DNA of 64,000 nt from Nonomuraea angiospora (GTDB lineage Bacteria; Actinomycetota; Actinomycetes; Streptosporangiales; Streptosporangiaceae): contig NZ_JADBEK010000001.1 in NCBI RefSeq assembly GCF_014873145.1, positions 5,084,001 to 5,148,000 on the forward strand, written 5' to 3'. Positions 1-8,747 of this stretch are shown here, piece by piece (within the stretch, counting starts at the first letter, position 1; every line of letters begins with the position of its first letter). The notes beneath the pieces were generated by a model. It did not search any database and had not been told where the DNA came from. It saw only the letters and a list, made by a program, of their open reading frames with translations. The translations under genes and the position numbers were made by a program.

Positions 1-587
1 ACCCGCTCCCCCTGGCGGACGGCCTGGGCAAACCCCTCAAGCTCATCACGCACCCGCTCCGCGCGGACATCCCCGTCTATCTCGGCGCGGAGGGCCCCAA
101 GAACGTCGCCCTGGCCGCCGAGGTGGCCCAGGGCTGGCTGCCGCTGTTCGCGTTCCCCTCCAAGATCGAGGAGATGTACGGCGAGTCGCTCGCCGGCGCT
201 CCCCCGGGCTTCGACGTGGCCGCGATGGTGATGGTGGTCATCTCGGACGACGTGCAGGCGGCGCTGGACGGCGTGAAGATGATGCTCACGCTGTACATCG
301 GCGGCATGGGCGCCCGCCAGCGCAACTTCCACGCCGACATCATCGGCCGCATGGGGTACGCCGAGGCCGCCGAGCGCATCCAGGCGCTCTACCTGGCGGG
401 CCGCAAGGACGAGGCCTTCCGGGCGATCCCGGACGAGCTGGCCGACGGCATCTCGCTCGTCGGGCCGCCCGGACGCATCAAGGAACGCCTGGAGCTCTGG
501 CACAAGAGCCCGGTCACGAGCCTCCTGGTCATGGGCCCGCGCGACGAGCCCTCGCTGGAGCTCATCCGCGACCTGGTGCTCGGCTGA
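1..587 (+). CDS. LLM class F420-dependent oxidoreductase, C-terminal part (5' end outside window)
   Basis: The reading frame is open from the window edge (first full codon at base 3) to a TGA at 587, so about 194 C-terminal residues are present. The segment PVYLGAEGPKNVALAAEVAQGWLP (split here as PVYLGAEGPKNV and ALAAEVAQGWLP) is typical of bacterial luciferase-like monooxygenases that use reduced F420 or FMN. The C-terminal stretch with DGISLVGPPGRIKERL is also characteristic of this TIM-barrel family. The substrate cannot be read from the sequence. It converges with the DUF4328 gene, with only 13 bases between stop codons. The family assignment is secure. F420 rather than FMN use is inferred from the subgroup and the actinomycete setting. 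Confidence 0.85.
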   Translation, partial: PLPLADGLGKPLKLITHPLRADIPVYLGAEGPKNVALAAEVAQGWLPLFAFPSKIEEMYGESLAGAPPGFDVAAMVMVVISDDVQAALDGVKMMLTLYIGGMGARQRNFHADIIGRMGYAEAAERIQALYLAGRKDEAFRAIPDELADGISLVGPPGRIKERLELWHKSPVTSLLVMGPRDEPSLELIRDLVLG

Positions 588-600
588 GCCCGCGCCCGCG

Positions 601-1305
601 CTAACCCGTACGGCCGATCGGGGTCGAGCCCGGCGCCGGCTGGGGCTGCTGGGACGAGAACGCGTGAACCGTGCCGGGCTCGGCGGCACGGGGCACGCGG
701 GCGGCCTGCTGGAGGCGCGTCAGCTCGCGTACGGTCGCCGCGCACAGCAGGGCGGCCAGCGCCGAGCAGGCCAGCTCCGGCACGCCCACGCCCGTCAGGT
801 CGCCGGCCGACGAGTCGAGCGGGAGCCGGATCGTGACCAGCGCGAGCATGGCCAGCCAGCTCAGCCACCACCCGGTCAGCAGCGCCAGCCATCTCACCCT
901 GTGGCCCGCGGGCGGCCTGGTGCCGCGCCACACCTCGTCCACCAGCACGACGGGCGCCACCAGGTTGTAGCCGGGGATCAGCCAGGCGGCCGCCACGGGG
1001 CCGGAGACGGCCGAGCGGTCGTTGGCCTGCCTGGCACGTACCAACCACGTCACGTAAGCGGCGGCCGCCGCGATCGAGGTGCCCGCCACCAGCATCATCA
1101 GCACCGCGAACGCCGTCACCGCGCCCACCACGGCCTCGGCCTCGGCCCCCTGCGGGCGGCCGCCGAACTCGGCGAGCTGGGCGGCGAGGTGGCGCCCGCG
1201 GGAGTATTCGAAGATCACAAGGGCGCCGAGGGAGAGAACCTGGGCGGCAAGCGTCACGTATACGGCAGAGGCGGCTCTCGTCGGTGGTGTCTGGTCATAG
1301 CGCAC
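601..1305 (-). CDS. DUF4328 family multi-pass membrane protein
   Basis: About 234 residues with four or five hydrophobic segments. The segment AYVTWLVRARQAND and the later SGPVAAAWLIPGYNLVAPVVLVDEVWRGTRP are the hallmark region of DUF4328 membrane proteins, whose function is unknown. The GTG at 1305 is preferred because GGGGGGAG lies 6 bases upstream of it. An ATG at 1326 would add seven residues but has no ribosome binding site. The gene follows the response regulator on the same strand after a 67-bp gap and may be co-transcribed with it. The C-terminus is a short Pro/Gln-rich tail. Confidence 0.75.
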   Translation of the reverse strand: MRYDQTPPTRAASAVYVTLAAQVLSLGALVIFEYSRGRHLAAQLAEFGGRPQGAEAEAVVGAVTAFAVLMMLVAGTSIAAAAAYVTWLVRARQANDRSAVSGPVAAAWLIPGYNLVAPVVLVDEVWRGTRPPAGHRVRWLALLTGWWLSWLAMLALVTIRLPLDSSAGDLTGVGVPELACSALAALLCAATVRELTRLQQAARVPRAAEPGTVHAFSSQQPQPAPGSTPIGRTG

Positions 1306-1372
1306 GTTGTTCTCCCCCCGGGCCATGCGCTGAGGTTCTGATTCACTTGTATCCCGGGAGCCCCGCTGTTAA

Positions 1373-2020
1373 TCAGCTCACCACGCCGGATTCCCACGCC
1401 CAAGCTGCGATTTCGACTCGATTTCTGACACCGAGCTTGGCGAAGATGCTCCCCAGGTGGGTCTTGACCGTCGAGAGCGACACGAACAGCTCCGCGGCCA
1501 CCTCCTGGTTGGTCCGGCCCCTGGCTATCAGGCGCACGACGTCCAGCTCGCGATCGGTCAGCGGGTCGTTCATGGGGGGCACGGTCCGCCTGGGCTGGGC
1601 CAGGTGCTGCAGCAGCCGTACCGTGACCGACGGCGACACCAGCGCGTCGCCCGCCGCGGCCGCCCTGACCGCCTCGATCAGCAGGGTGGGTCCGCTGTCC
1701 TTGAGCAGGAAGCCGGTCGCGCCGGAGCGCAGGGCTCCGTACACGTACTCGTCCAGGTCGAACGTGGTGACGATGACCACCCGCAGCGGGTTCTCCACCC
1801 CCGGTCCGGCCAGCGCCCGGGTCACCTCGATCCCGTCGAGCTTCGGCATCCGGATGTCGAGCAGGCACACGTCCGGCCTGAGCCGCCTGGCCTCCGACAC
1901 CGCCTCCGCGCCGTCGGCCACGGCGGCCACGACCTCCATGTCCGGTTGAGCGTCCAAAATCATCTGGAAGCCGGTTCGTACCAGTTGCTGGTCGTCGGCG
2001 ATGAGAACCCGAATAGTCAC
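1373..2020 (-). CDS. LuxR/NarL-type two-component response regulator (no partner kinase adjacent)
   Basis: A 215-residue protein: receiver domain with the acidic pair in IADDQ near residue 9 and the phosphoacceptor Asp55 in LLDIRMPKLDG, then a C-terminal LuxR helix-turn-helix (LTDRELDVVRLIARGRTNQEVAAEL split: LTDRELDVVRLIARG, RTNQEVAAEL). The GTG at 2020 starts exactly at the receiver beta-1 strand; the frame stays open further upstream but that part has no domain content. It is divergent from a MacB-like ABC exporter. In actinomycetes this layout normally includes a histidine kinase; none is encoded here. It probably controls the facing ABC genes through the inverted repeat at 2035-2079 (inference). 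Confidence 0.85.
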   Translation of the reverse strand: MTIRVLIADDQQLVRTGFQMILDAQPDMEVVAAVADGAEAVSEARRLRPDVCLLDIRMPKLDGIEVTRALAGPGVENPLRVVIVTTFDLDEYVYGALRSGATGFLLKDSGPTLLIEAVRAAAAGDALVSPSVTVRLLQHLAQPRRTVPPMNDPLTDRELDVVRLIARGRTNQEVAAELFVSLSTVKTHLGSIFAKLGVRNRVEIAAWAWESGVVS

Positions 2021-2034
2021 GACCCCAACTCTAA

Positions 2035-2079
2035 GGATCGGCCGTTCGGCCGAGGCGGAAATGGTCGCACGGCCGATCC
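2035..2079. promoter_or_regulatory. Inverted repeat in the divergent response regulator/ABC promoter region
   Basis: GGATCGGCCG at 2035-2044 is perfectly inverted as CGGCCGATCC at 2070-2079, with a 25-base spacer. It sits in the 92-bp gap between the divergent response regulator and ABC transporter genes. An operator for the response regulator is the natural reading, but no binding consensus is known to me for this protein. Confidence 0.45.
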
Positions 2080-2112
2080 GCCGCACCCCTGCCCGCCGAG
2101 ATTCTTTACGGC

Positions 2113-2793
2113 ATGAACGACGTACTTGTTGGACGAACCCTGACCAAGAGGTTCGGGCAGACGGTCGCCCTGGGCGGCGTGGACATCACGGTACGGGCGG
2201 GCGAAGCCGTGGCGATCATGGGGCCGAGCGGTTCCGGCAAGTCGACGCTGCTGCACTGCCTGGCCGGGATCATGAAGCCGGACGCCGGGGAGGTGCACCT
2301 GCTCGGCCAGCGCATCGACGCGATGGGCGAGCGGCAGCGCAGCGCGCTGCGGCGCACCCGCTTCGGCTTCGTCTTCCAGTTCGGCCAGCTCCTGCCCGAG
2401 CTGCCCGCCGAGGAGAACGTGGCCCTCCCGCTCATGCTGGGCGGGGTGGCGAGGGCCCAGGCGGTACGCCAGGCGCGCGAGTGGTTCGCGCCCCTCGGCC
2501 TGCACTCCATGGAGGCCCGGCGGCCCGGCGAGCTGTCCGGCGGCCAGGCCCAGCGGGTGGCCATCGCCAGGGCGCTGGTCACCAAGCCGGCCGTGGTGTT
2601 CGCCGACGAGCCCACGGGGGCGCTCGACCAGCAGACCGGGCAGGACACGATGCGGCTGCTCGTGGAGGCGACCAGGCACAACGGCGCCTCCCTGATCGTC
2701 GTCACCCACGACCCGAACGTGGCCGCCTGGTGCGACCGCACGGTCGAGGTCCGCGACGGCCAGCTCCTCACCACGAGCGGGGCACGCGCGTGA
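2113..2793 (+). CDS. ABC transporter ATP-binding protein, MacB/LolD-like
   Basis: A 226-residue ATPase of normal length for this class. It has Walker A GPSGSGKST at residues 37-45, an FQFGQLLPELPAEENV Q-loop region, the signature LSGGQAQR, Walker B VVFADEPTGALD and a terminal H-loop VVTHDP. The DEPTGALD form and the FtsX-type partner place it with the LolD/MacB/FtsE group, which energises mechanotransmission or lipid/antibiotic extrusion rather than classical import. Its stop overlaps the GTG start of the permease by four bases (GTGA), so the two are translationally coupled. Expression is probably under the divergent response regulator. The substrate is unknown. Confidence 0.9.
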   Translation: MNDVLVGRTLTKRFGQTVALGGVDITVRAGEAVAIMGPSGSGKSTLLHCLAGIMKPDAGEVHLLGQRIDAMGERQRSALRRTRFGFVFQFGQLLPELPAEENVALPLMLGGVARAQAVRQAREWFAPLGLHSMEARRPGELSGGQAQRVAIARALVTKPAVVFADEPTGALDQQTGQDTMRLLVEATRHNGASLIVVTHDPNVAAWCDRTVEVRDGQLLTTSGARA

Positions 2794-4736
2794 ACCTCGA
2801 CCTGACCTGGCGGCTGCTCAAGGGCGGTGGCCGCAAGGGGATGCTGGGCACCTGGCTCACGCTGGGCGCCGTCGCCGTGTCCACGGCGCTGCTGCTGTTC
2901 GCCGTGGCCGCGAACTTCGCCTTCGAGGCCAGGAGCGAGCGCGGCGCCTGGCGCAACCCGGTCCCCGCCAAGGAGAACGCGGTCGCCGTCGAGGCGGCCC
3001 GCTTCGACTTCGTCGGCGACCAGGCGATCACCGTCATCGACCTGGCCGCGCTCAAGGCCGGGGCGCCCGCGCCGCCCGGGATGCCGCGCTTCCCCGCGCC
3101 GGGCGAGGTGTGGCTGTCCCCGGCGCTGGCCGAGCTGGCCAGGACGCTGCCAGCCGATCAGCTCGCCGGGCGTTACCCCGGCCCGAAGGGCGTACTGGGC
3201 GACGAGGCGCTGGTCCACCCCGGCGAGCTGGTCGCGGTCATCGGCCACCGGCCGGACGCGCCGGCGATGACGGCCGCGCGCAGCGACGACTGGATCATCG
3301 GCAAGGGCCCGGCCCGGGTGGCCGACCTCGCGGGCACGCCGTCGGAGGACTCCGAGGCCTACCGCGCGCTCACGCTCGTCGCGAGCGTGCTCATGGTGGT
3401 GCCGCTGCTGGTGTTCGGCGGCGCGGCGGCCAGGCTCACGGTCGCCCGGCGCGACCAGCGGCTGGCCGCGCTGAGGCTCGTGGGCGCGACGCCGGGCCAG
3501 GTGATCCGGATGACCGTGGCCGAGGCCGTGATCGTCGCGCTGGCGGGCGCGCTGCTCGGCGCCGTCGGCTACGCGGTCGCCGCGCCGCTGCTGGCCCGCA
3601 TCCCGATCGGCGGCGGTGCGTGGTTCGTCTCCGACCTGTTCCCCTCCCCGCTGGTCCTGGCCGCGATGCTGGTCGCGGTGCCGCTGCTGGTGGGGCTGTC
3701 CGCGGTCGCGGGGCTGCGGCGGGTCGTGGTGAGCCCGCTCGGGGTGGCCAAGCGCGAGACGCCGCCCGGCATGAAGTTCGTCCGGGTCCTCGCCCTGCTG
3801 GCCGTGCTGGCCGCGTTCCCGATGCTGACCAGGGGGACCAGCGTCGCGGTCGTGGCGGTGGCGCTCGGGCTGGCGTTCCTGTGCATCAACCTGGCCGGCC
3901 CGTGGGTGGTCGGCATCATCGGCCGCGTCACCGCCAAGAGCGCCCGGGCGCCCGCCCGGCTGCTGGCGGGCCGCCGGCTGGTCGACGATCCGCGCTCCGC
4001 CTGGCGTACGGTGAGCGGCGTCGCCCTGACCGGCTTCGTGGCGGGCTTCCTCGGGCTGCTCAGCCCGGGCGCGTTCGCCGGCGACCAGGAGCCCCCGCAG
4101 CTGCGGGTCTCCGCGCCCGCCGCCCAGGCGACGGCCGTCGCCGGCCAGGCCCGCGACCGGCTGCGGGCGGCCGGGATCACCGCGACGGTGGAGGTCACGG
4201 GGCGCTCCTCCGATCGGGTCGTGGTCGCCGCCCTGGGCAGCTCCGCCGGCCCGGCCACGATCGACCGGGCCCGCACCGCGCTCGCCGGGCTCGTCCCCGG
4301 GCGCACCCCCACGACGGGGGACGACGACCGGCGCTTCGGCATGCAGCTCCTGGCCGACGTCCGGGTGGGCACGATCGTGGTGCTGTCGGTGTCGTTCCTG
4401 GTGGCCATCGCCAGCTCGGGCATCACGGCCGCGTCGTCGGTGCTGGACCGGCGGCAGACGTACGGGCTGATGCGGCTGGCGGGGACCCCGCTGGAGGTCC
4501 TCGACCGGGCGCGGCGCGCGGAGACGCTCATCCCGCTGACGGTGATGGGCGGCGGGGCGATCCTGGTGGGGGCGTTCTGCGCGGTGCCGTTCATGATCGG
4601 CGCGATGAACGTGGTGGGCGTGGTCACGCTGCTGGGCTGCGTCGCCGTCGGCTTCGGCGGCGTGATCGCCGCGGGCGCGCTGAGCCGCCCCCTGCTCCGC
4701 TCGGTCACCACCGACCCGGCCCCCCGCCCGGACTGA
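2790..4736 (+). CDS. FtsX-like ABC transporter permease (duplicated FtsX domain)
   Basis: A 648-residue membrane protein starting at the GTG within the GTGA overlap. There is one N-terminal membrane segment (about residues 20-45), an extracytoplasmic domain, a first FtsX domain with ARRDQRLAALRLVGATPGQV, central membrane segments, and a second FtsX domain near the C-terminus (SSVLDRRQTYGLMRLAGTP). The motif of charged residues followed by RLVGATP is diagnostic of FtsX permeases. It pairs with the ATPase at 2113-2793 as a two-component exporter or mechanotransmitter. Bce-type transporters that detect peptide antibiotics have a similar build and are normally linked to a kinase, so an antibiotic-stress role is plausible but not shown. 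Confidence 0.88.
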   Translation: MNLDLTWRLLKGGGRKGMLGTWLTLGAVAVSTALLLFAVAANFAFEARSERGAWRNPVPAKENAVAVEAARFDFVGDQAITVIDLAALKAGAPAPPGMPRFPAPGEVWLSPALAELARTLPADQLAGRYPGPKGVLGDEALVHPGELVAVIGHRPDAPAMTAARSDDWIIGKGPARVADLAGTPSEDSEAYRALTLVASVLMVVPLLVFGGAAARLTVARRDQRLAALRLVGATPGQVIRMTVAEAVIVALAGALLGAVGYAVAAPLLARIPIGGGAWFVSDLFPSPLVLAAMLVAVPLLVGLSAVAGLRRVVVSPLGVAKRETPPGMKFVRVLALLAVLAAFPMLTRGTSVAVVAVALGLAFLCINLAGPWVVGIIGRVTAKSARAPARLLAGRRLVDDPRSAWRTVSGVALTGFVAGFLGLLSPGAFAGDQEPPQLRVSAPAAQATAVAGQARDRLRAAGITATVEVTGRSSDRVVVAALGSSAGPATIDRARTALAGLVPGRTPTTGDDDRRFGMQLLADVRVGTIVVLSVSFLVAIASSGITAASSVLDRRQTYGLMRLAGTPLEVLDRARRAETLIPLTVMGGGAILVGAFCAVPFMIGAMNVVGVVTLLGCVAVGFGGVIAAGALSRPLLRSVTTDPAPRPD

Positions 4737-4754
4737 CCCGCGGCCGGGAGGGGG

Positions 4755-7700
4755 TCAGGCCGCTGTGGGGCCGGAGCTGCCCGGGCTGGCGTGCCAGAGC
4801 TGCCGGGGCGGGTTGGCGACGGCCGGGCCGAGGTCGGAGTAGGGCGAGAGACGGAAGCCGTTGGCGTACTCGATCTTGCGGCCTCCCACCCCCGCGACCT
4901 GCTCCGGCGCCTGGGTGAGGAGGGCGCGGACCGCCTCGATGCCCTCCGCGCGCCAGAGCCGGTCGAGGTCTACGAGGTCCCAGCAGTCCACCGCGCGCAT
5001 CGACACCGCCCGCGTCCCCGTGCGCCTGACCACCCCCCTGGCCAGCATGAGCCACGAGCCGAACACCGTGGCCGCGCACCGCCCCTGCACCGACTCGAAG
5101 AACGTCAGGTCGATCGGCCCCGTCGAGTCGTCGAGCGTGGTGAAGATGACCCGCTGCCCCGAGCGCACCGCCGGCGTCTGGGTCGCCACCTTGACCCCCG
5201 CGACCAGCACCTCCGCGCCGTTGCGCTGCTTGAGGAGATCTCTGGAACGTACCACTCCGAGCGCGTCGAGCAGCTCGTCGTGGAAGCTGATGACGTGGCG
5301 GCTGATGTCGATGCCCAGGATCTCCAGCTCGGCCTCGACCATCTCCGTCTCCGTCATCTCCGGCAGCTCCCCCGGCGGCAGGTGCTCGGTGAAGCCCAGC
5401 GGGAGCTGCACCGACGGCGGTTCCTCCACGCGGGCTGGCCGCGAGGTGTAGCGCCGCGAGGCGCGCGGGCCCGACCGCACGCCGATCGACGACGCCCGTT
5501 CGAGGGCCCCCACCTGGGCGATCAGGTCGCGCCGGGTCAGCACGCCAGGACGCCAGCGGGGCCCGCCCGGGTGCAGGTCGTGGAGCGCGTCCAGCCCGCC
5601 GACCTGGACGATCCGCTCGATGGTCGGCCGCGAGGGCCGGGCGCGGTCCCAGAAGTCGGCCAGCGACGTGTACGGCTGCCCGGCGACCATGCGTTCGACC
5701 TCGGCCTCGCTCACCCCCTTGACCGCCGAGAACGGCACCCTCAACGCATATCCCTTGCCGATCTCCCCGACCTTGAACTCCTTGCGCACCGGGGAGGAGG
5801 CGCCCTCCAGCGCGGCGGGACGCACCCGCAGCCCCAGCCGCTCCACCCGCCAGTCCTTGCCCGACTTGTTGATGTCGAGCGGCAGGATCTTGACCCCGCA
5901 CTGCCGGGCCTCGTCGATGATGACGCGCGGCGGGTACATGCCCGGCTCGTGCGTGAGCACCCCGGCGAAGAACGCCGCCGCGTGGTGCCGCTTGAGCCAG
6001 GCCGACTGGTACGTGGGCAGCGCGAACGCCGCCGCGTGCGCCTTGCAGAACCCGAAGGCCCCGAAGGCGTCCAGCACCTGCCAGGCCCGCTCGACGGCCG
6101 CGTCGTCGAACCCGTTGGCCCTGGCCATGGGCACGAACGTCTTGCGCACCCGCTCCCGCCCCTCGGACGTGTCCAGCGTGCGCCGCAGCTTCTCGGCGAA
6201 CGACAGGTCCCGCCCCGTCATCACCTCGATGATCCTGAGCACCTGCTCGTGGAACACCACGACGCCGTGCGTCTCCTTCAGCGCCTCCCGCAGCCTCTCG
6301 TGCGGGTAGTACGGCCGCCGCCACCCGTGCCTGGCCTCCAGGTAGGGGGTGACCATGTCGGAGTTGACCGGGCCCGGCCTGAACAGCGAGATGTCCACGA
6401 TCAGGTCGTGGAGGGTGCGCGGCTCCAGCTTGGCGACCAGCTCGCGCTGCCCCGGCGACTCGATCTGGAAGCAGCCGAGGGTGCGGCTGGCGCAGATCAT
6501 GTCGTAGGTGTCCTGGTCGTCGTGCGGCACGTACTGGATGCCGGTGTCCTCGCCGCGCTGGGTGTCCAGCGCGACCACGACGTCGTCCACCCGCTTGATC
6601 TCGCTCAGCGCGTACGCCATCGCGGACTGCATCCGCACGCCCAGCACGTCGAGCTTGAGCAGCCCGGCCTCCTCCACGTCGTCCTTGTCGAACTGCGACA
6701 TCGGGAAGTCCAGCAGGCTGCGCTCCACCGGCGTCCTGTCGTGCAGGCCCGCGTTGCCGATCAGCACGCCGCACGGGTGCATCGCGATGTGCCTGGGCAG
6801 CCCGTCGAGCCGCTCCGCCAGCCGGAACACCCGGTCGAGCCCCGCCTCGCCGAGCCGGCTGTCGCGCAGCTCGGGCAGGTCGTGCAGGGACGCGGTGATC
6901 TGCTTGGCCCTGATGTGCGGGAACGCCTTGGCGATGGCGTCGATCTCGTGCGGCGGCAGGCCCATCGCCCCGGCGACGTCGCGGATGGCGCTGCGCGCCC
7001 GGTAGGTCTCCATCATGGACACGCAGGCCACGCGGGCCTCGCCGTAGCGCTCGAAGATGGCCTTGTAGCAGTCGAGGCGGCGGGCCGACTCCACGTCCAC
7101 GTCGATGTCGGGCAGCCCGACACGGCCCTCCGACAGGAAGCGCTCCATGAGCAGGGCGTGGTCGAGGGGGTTCACCTCGCCGATGCCGATGAGGTAGTTG
7201 ACCAGGCTGCCCGCGCCCGAGCCGCGGATGGCGCAGCGGATGCCCATGCCGCGGATCATGTCCGTGATGCCGGCCACGGCGATGAAATATCCGGACAGGC
7301 GCTTGCGCTCGATGATGGCCATCTCGTCCCGCAGGCGCCGCCTGGCGTCGCCCGAGCGGTCGAGGCCGCGCGAGATCAGCCCGTCCTCCACCCGGTGGCG
7401 CAGCAGCGGCACCGGGTCGCGGCCGATCTCGGGCAGGTGCAGGTTGGGCGGGTCGCCACGCAGCGCGAGCAGCTCCTCCGGGTCCATCGAGCACGCCTCG
7501 GCCAGCCGCCTGGTCGTGAACAGCAGCCGCGACACCCGTTCCTGGTCCGCCCCGCAGACCTTGCCGGCCACCTGCCGCATCTCCTTGGTGCCCTTGAGGT
7601 AGGCGTGGGAGGTGGTGCGATCGAGGTGGCGCGGGTGCAGCGGGACGAGCTGGCGGGCCGCGTCGAGCACGTCGCCGACCTGGTGGTCGACCGGGTCGAG

Positions 7701-8402
7701 GTAGCGCACCGCGTTGGTCAGCACGGCCGGCACGCCCATGGACTCGGCCAGCCCGAGCATGCGCACGGCCGTGGTGGCGTCGCGGTAGCCGTACTGGTCG
7801 ACCAGCTCGATCACCACGCCCGGCACCGCGGCCCGCCAGAGGCCGAGCAGCATCCTGGCGTGCTCGTCGCGCCGCTCGGCCACCGCGCGGCCCACGTCGG
7901 ACCTGGGGCCGAGCAGCACCACGAGCCCGTCCTCGGCGCCGAACCCGTGGTCGCCGCCCGCTCCGCCGGCCCACTCCCCGATCAGCTCGCGGGTCACCAG
8001 GGGAGTGCCGCGCTCGCCCGCGTAATGCGCGGCCGTGACCAGGCGGCACAGGCGGGACCAGCCCTTGGCCCGGGCCAGCACCGTGACGCGGTCCTCGGCG
8101 TCGGGCCCGGTCTTGGGAGCGGGCGCGCGGCGGCGCCCGGGCAGGTCCAGCCCGGGCACCCCGAACCCCGGCAGCGGGGGCAGGGCGTCGAGCGCCAGGT
8201 TGACGCCGAAGACCGCGGAGATCCCGGCCTCCGCGCACGCGTGGGCGTGCTTGATCGCGCCGTAGAGCCCGTCGCGGTCGGTCAGCGCGAGGATGTCCAT
8301 CCCGTGCTCGACCGCCCGGCTCACCAGCGCGTGCGGGAAGGCCGTGCCGAAGCGCATGGAGTACGCGGAGCACACGCTGAGGTGCGGGAACGGCGCTGCC
8401 AT
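4755..8402 (-). CDS. dnaE2: Error-prone DNA polymerase III alpha subunit, DnaE2/ImuC type
   Basis: A 1215-residue C-family polymerase. The N-terminal PHP domain begins HLSVCSAYS, so the second metal-binding His of the active HxH motif is Cys; proofreading-type metal binding is probably lost. The polymerase core has GLPDIDVDVES with catalytic Asp432, Asp434 and Asp436. A helix-hairpin-helix region (VPFSAVKGVSEAEVERMVAG) and a C-terminal OB fold follow (VLVAGVKVATQTPAVRSGQ). The ATG at 8402 overlaps the stop of the DUF6504 gene (TGATG); a GTG at 8411 is possible. DnaE2 polymerases carry out damage-induced mutagenic synthesis, and the operon lies behind a perfect SOS box at 8736-8747. No imuA'/imuB partner is in this window. 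Confidence 0.9.
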   Translation of the reverse strand: MAAPFPHLSVCSAYSMRFGTAFPHALVSRAVEHGMDILALTDRDGLYGAIKHAHACAEAGISAVFGVNLALDALPPLPGFGVPGLDLPGRRRAPAPKTGPDAEDRVTVLARAKGWSRLCRLVTAAHYAGERGTPLVTRELIGEWAGGAGGDHGFGAEDGLVVLLGPRSDVGRAVAERRDEHARMLLGLWRAAVPGVVIELVDQYGYRDATTAVRMLGLAESMGVPAVLTNAVRYLDPVDHQVGDVLDAARQLVPLHPRHLDRTTSHAYLKGTKEMRQVAGKVCGADQERVSRLLFTTRRLAEACSMDPEELLALRGDPPNLHLPEIGRDPVPLLRHRVEDGLISRGLDRSGDARRRLRDEMAIIERKRLSGYFIAVAGITDMIRGMGIRCAIRGSGAGSLVNYLIGIGEVNPLDHALLMERFLSEGRVGLPDIDVDVESARRLDCYKAIFERYGEARVACVSMMETYRARSAIRDVAGAMGLPPHEIDAIAKAFPHIRAKQITASLHDLPELRDSRLGEAGLDRVFRLAERLDGLPRHIAMHPCGVLIGNAGLHDRTPVERSLLDFPMSQFDKDDVEEAGLLKLDVLGVRMQSAMAYALSEIKRVDDVVVALDTQRGEDTGIQYVPHDDQDTYDMICASRTLGCFQIESPGQRELVAKLEPRTLHDLIVDISLFRPGPVNSDMVTPYLEARHGWRRPYYPHERLREALKETHGVVVFHEQVLRIIEVMTGRDLSFAEKLRRTLDTSEGRERVRKTFVPMARANGFDDAAVERAWQVLDAFGAFGFCKAHAAAFALPTYQSAWLKRHHAAAFFAGVLTHEPGMYPPRVIIDEARQCGVKILPLDINKSGKDWRVERLGLRVRPAALEGASSPVRKEFKVGEIGKGYALRVPFSAVKGVSEAEVERMVAGQPYTSLADFWDRARPSRPTIERIVQVGGLDALHDLHPGGPRWRPGVLTRRDLIAQVGALERASSIGVRSGPRASRRYTSRPARVEEPPSVQLPLGFTEHLPPGELPEMTETEMVEAELEILGIDISRHVISFHDELLDALGVVRSRDLLKQRNGAEVLVAGVKVATQTPAVRSGQRVIFTTLDDSTGPIDLTFFESVQGRCAATVFGSWLMLARGVVRRTGTRAVSMRAVDCWDLVDLDRLWRAEGIEAVRALLTQAPEQVAGVGGRKIEYANGFRLSPYSDLGPAVANPPRQLWHASPGSSGPTAA

Positions 8403-8668
8403 CAGTCCCACGCCCTCAGCAGCAGCCAGGCGTTGCCGGCGGTGTCGTAACGCAACTCGTACGAGCCCACCTCGCGCCCCGGGCTGGCCTCCACCCGCCA
8501 GAACTTGCGTTCACCGGGATCACCCTCGCTGGTCTTCCACCACTCGCGCGCGACCACCCAGTGGTCGAGGACCCGGCGGACGAGATAGAGCCGATCCCGC
8601 CAGACGAACTGGGTCGGCTCCCCGTCCCTGGTCCACACCTCTATCGGATCGCCATAGAGTCTGCTCAA
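8402..8668 (-). CDS. DUF6504 family small protein, first gene of the dnaE2 operon
   Basis: An 88-residue basic/aromatic-rich protein with no signal peptide or membrane segment. PIEVWTRDGEPTQFVWRDRLY and the following WVVAREWWKT segment match the DUF6504 family, which in Streptomyces relatives sits beside dnaE2. The start is a TTG with GGAGAAG eight bases upstream. Its stop overlaps the dnaE2 start, so the two proteins are co-translated; a role as a mutasome accessory is an inference from this linkage. Wx-rich beta-strand content suggests a small SH3-like or OB-like fold. Confidence 0.8.
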   Translation of the reverse strand: MSRLYGDPIEVWTRDGEPTQFVWRDRLYLVRRVLDHWVVAREWWKTSEGDPGERKFWRVEASPGREVGSYELRYDTAGNAWLLLRAWD

Positions 8669-8735
8669 GACGCTTCTCCCCGCGGCTCTGGTCGTTATGC
8701 TGAGCCACCCGGGGGAAGGCGGGCGCTTATATGTC

Positions 8736-8747
8736 GAACATATGTTC
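8736..8747. promoter_or_regulatory. SOS box (LexA operator) of the DUF6504-dnaE2 operon
   Basis: GAAC-ATAT-GTTC is a perfect actinobacterial/Bacillus-type LexA site (GAAC-N4-GTTC), within the longer TCGAACATATGTTC. It lies 68 bases upstream of the TTG start of the DUF6504 gene on the minus strand, in the 79-bp gap after the GntR gene. ATATGT-CGA-ACATAT at 8729-8743 overlaps it. It marks the two-gene operon as DNA-damage inducible. Confidence 0.88.

Noticed and set aside
4791..8450. A 1219-codon open frame antisense to dnaE2
   Set aside because: It is a high-GC shadow: the dnaE2 strand encodes intact catalytic motifs, while the antisense product is low-complexity (Arg/Gly/His/Val) with no recognisable domain.
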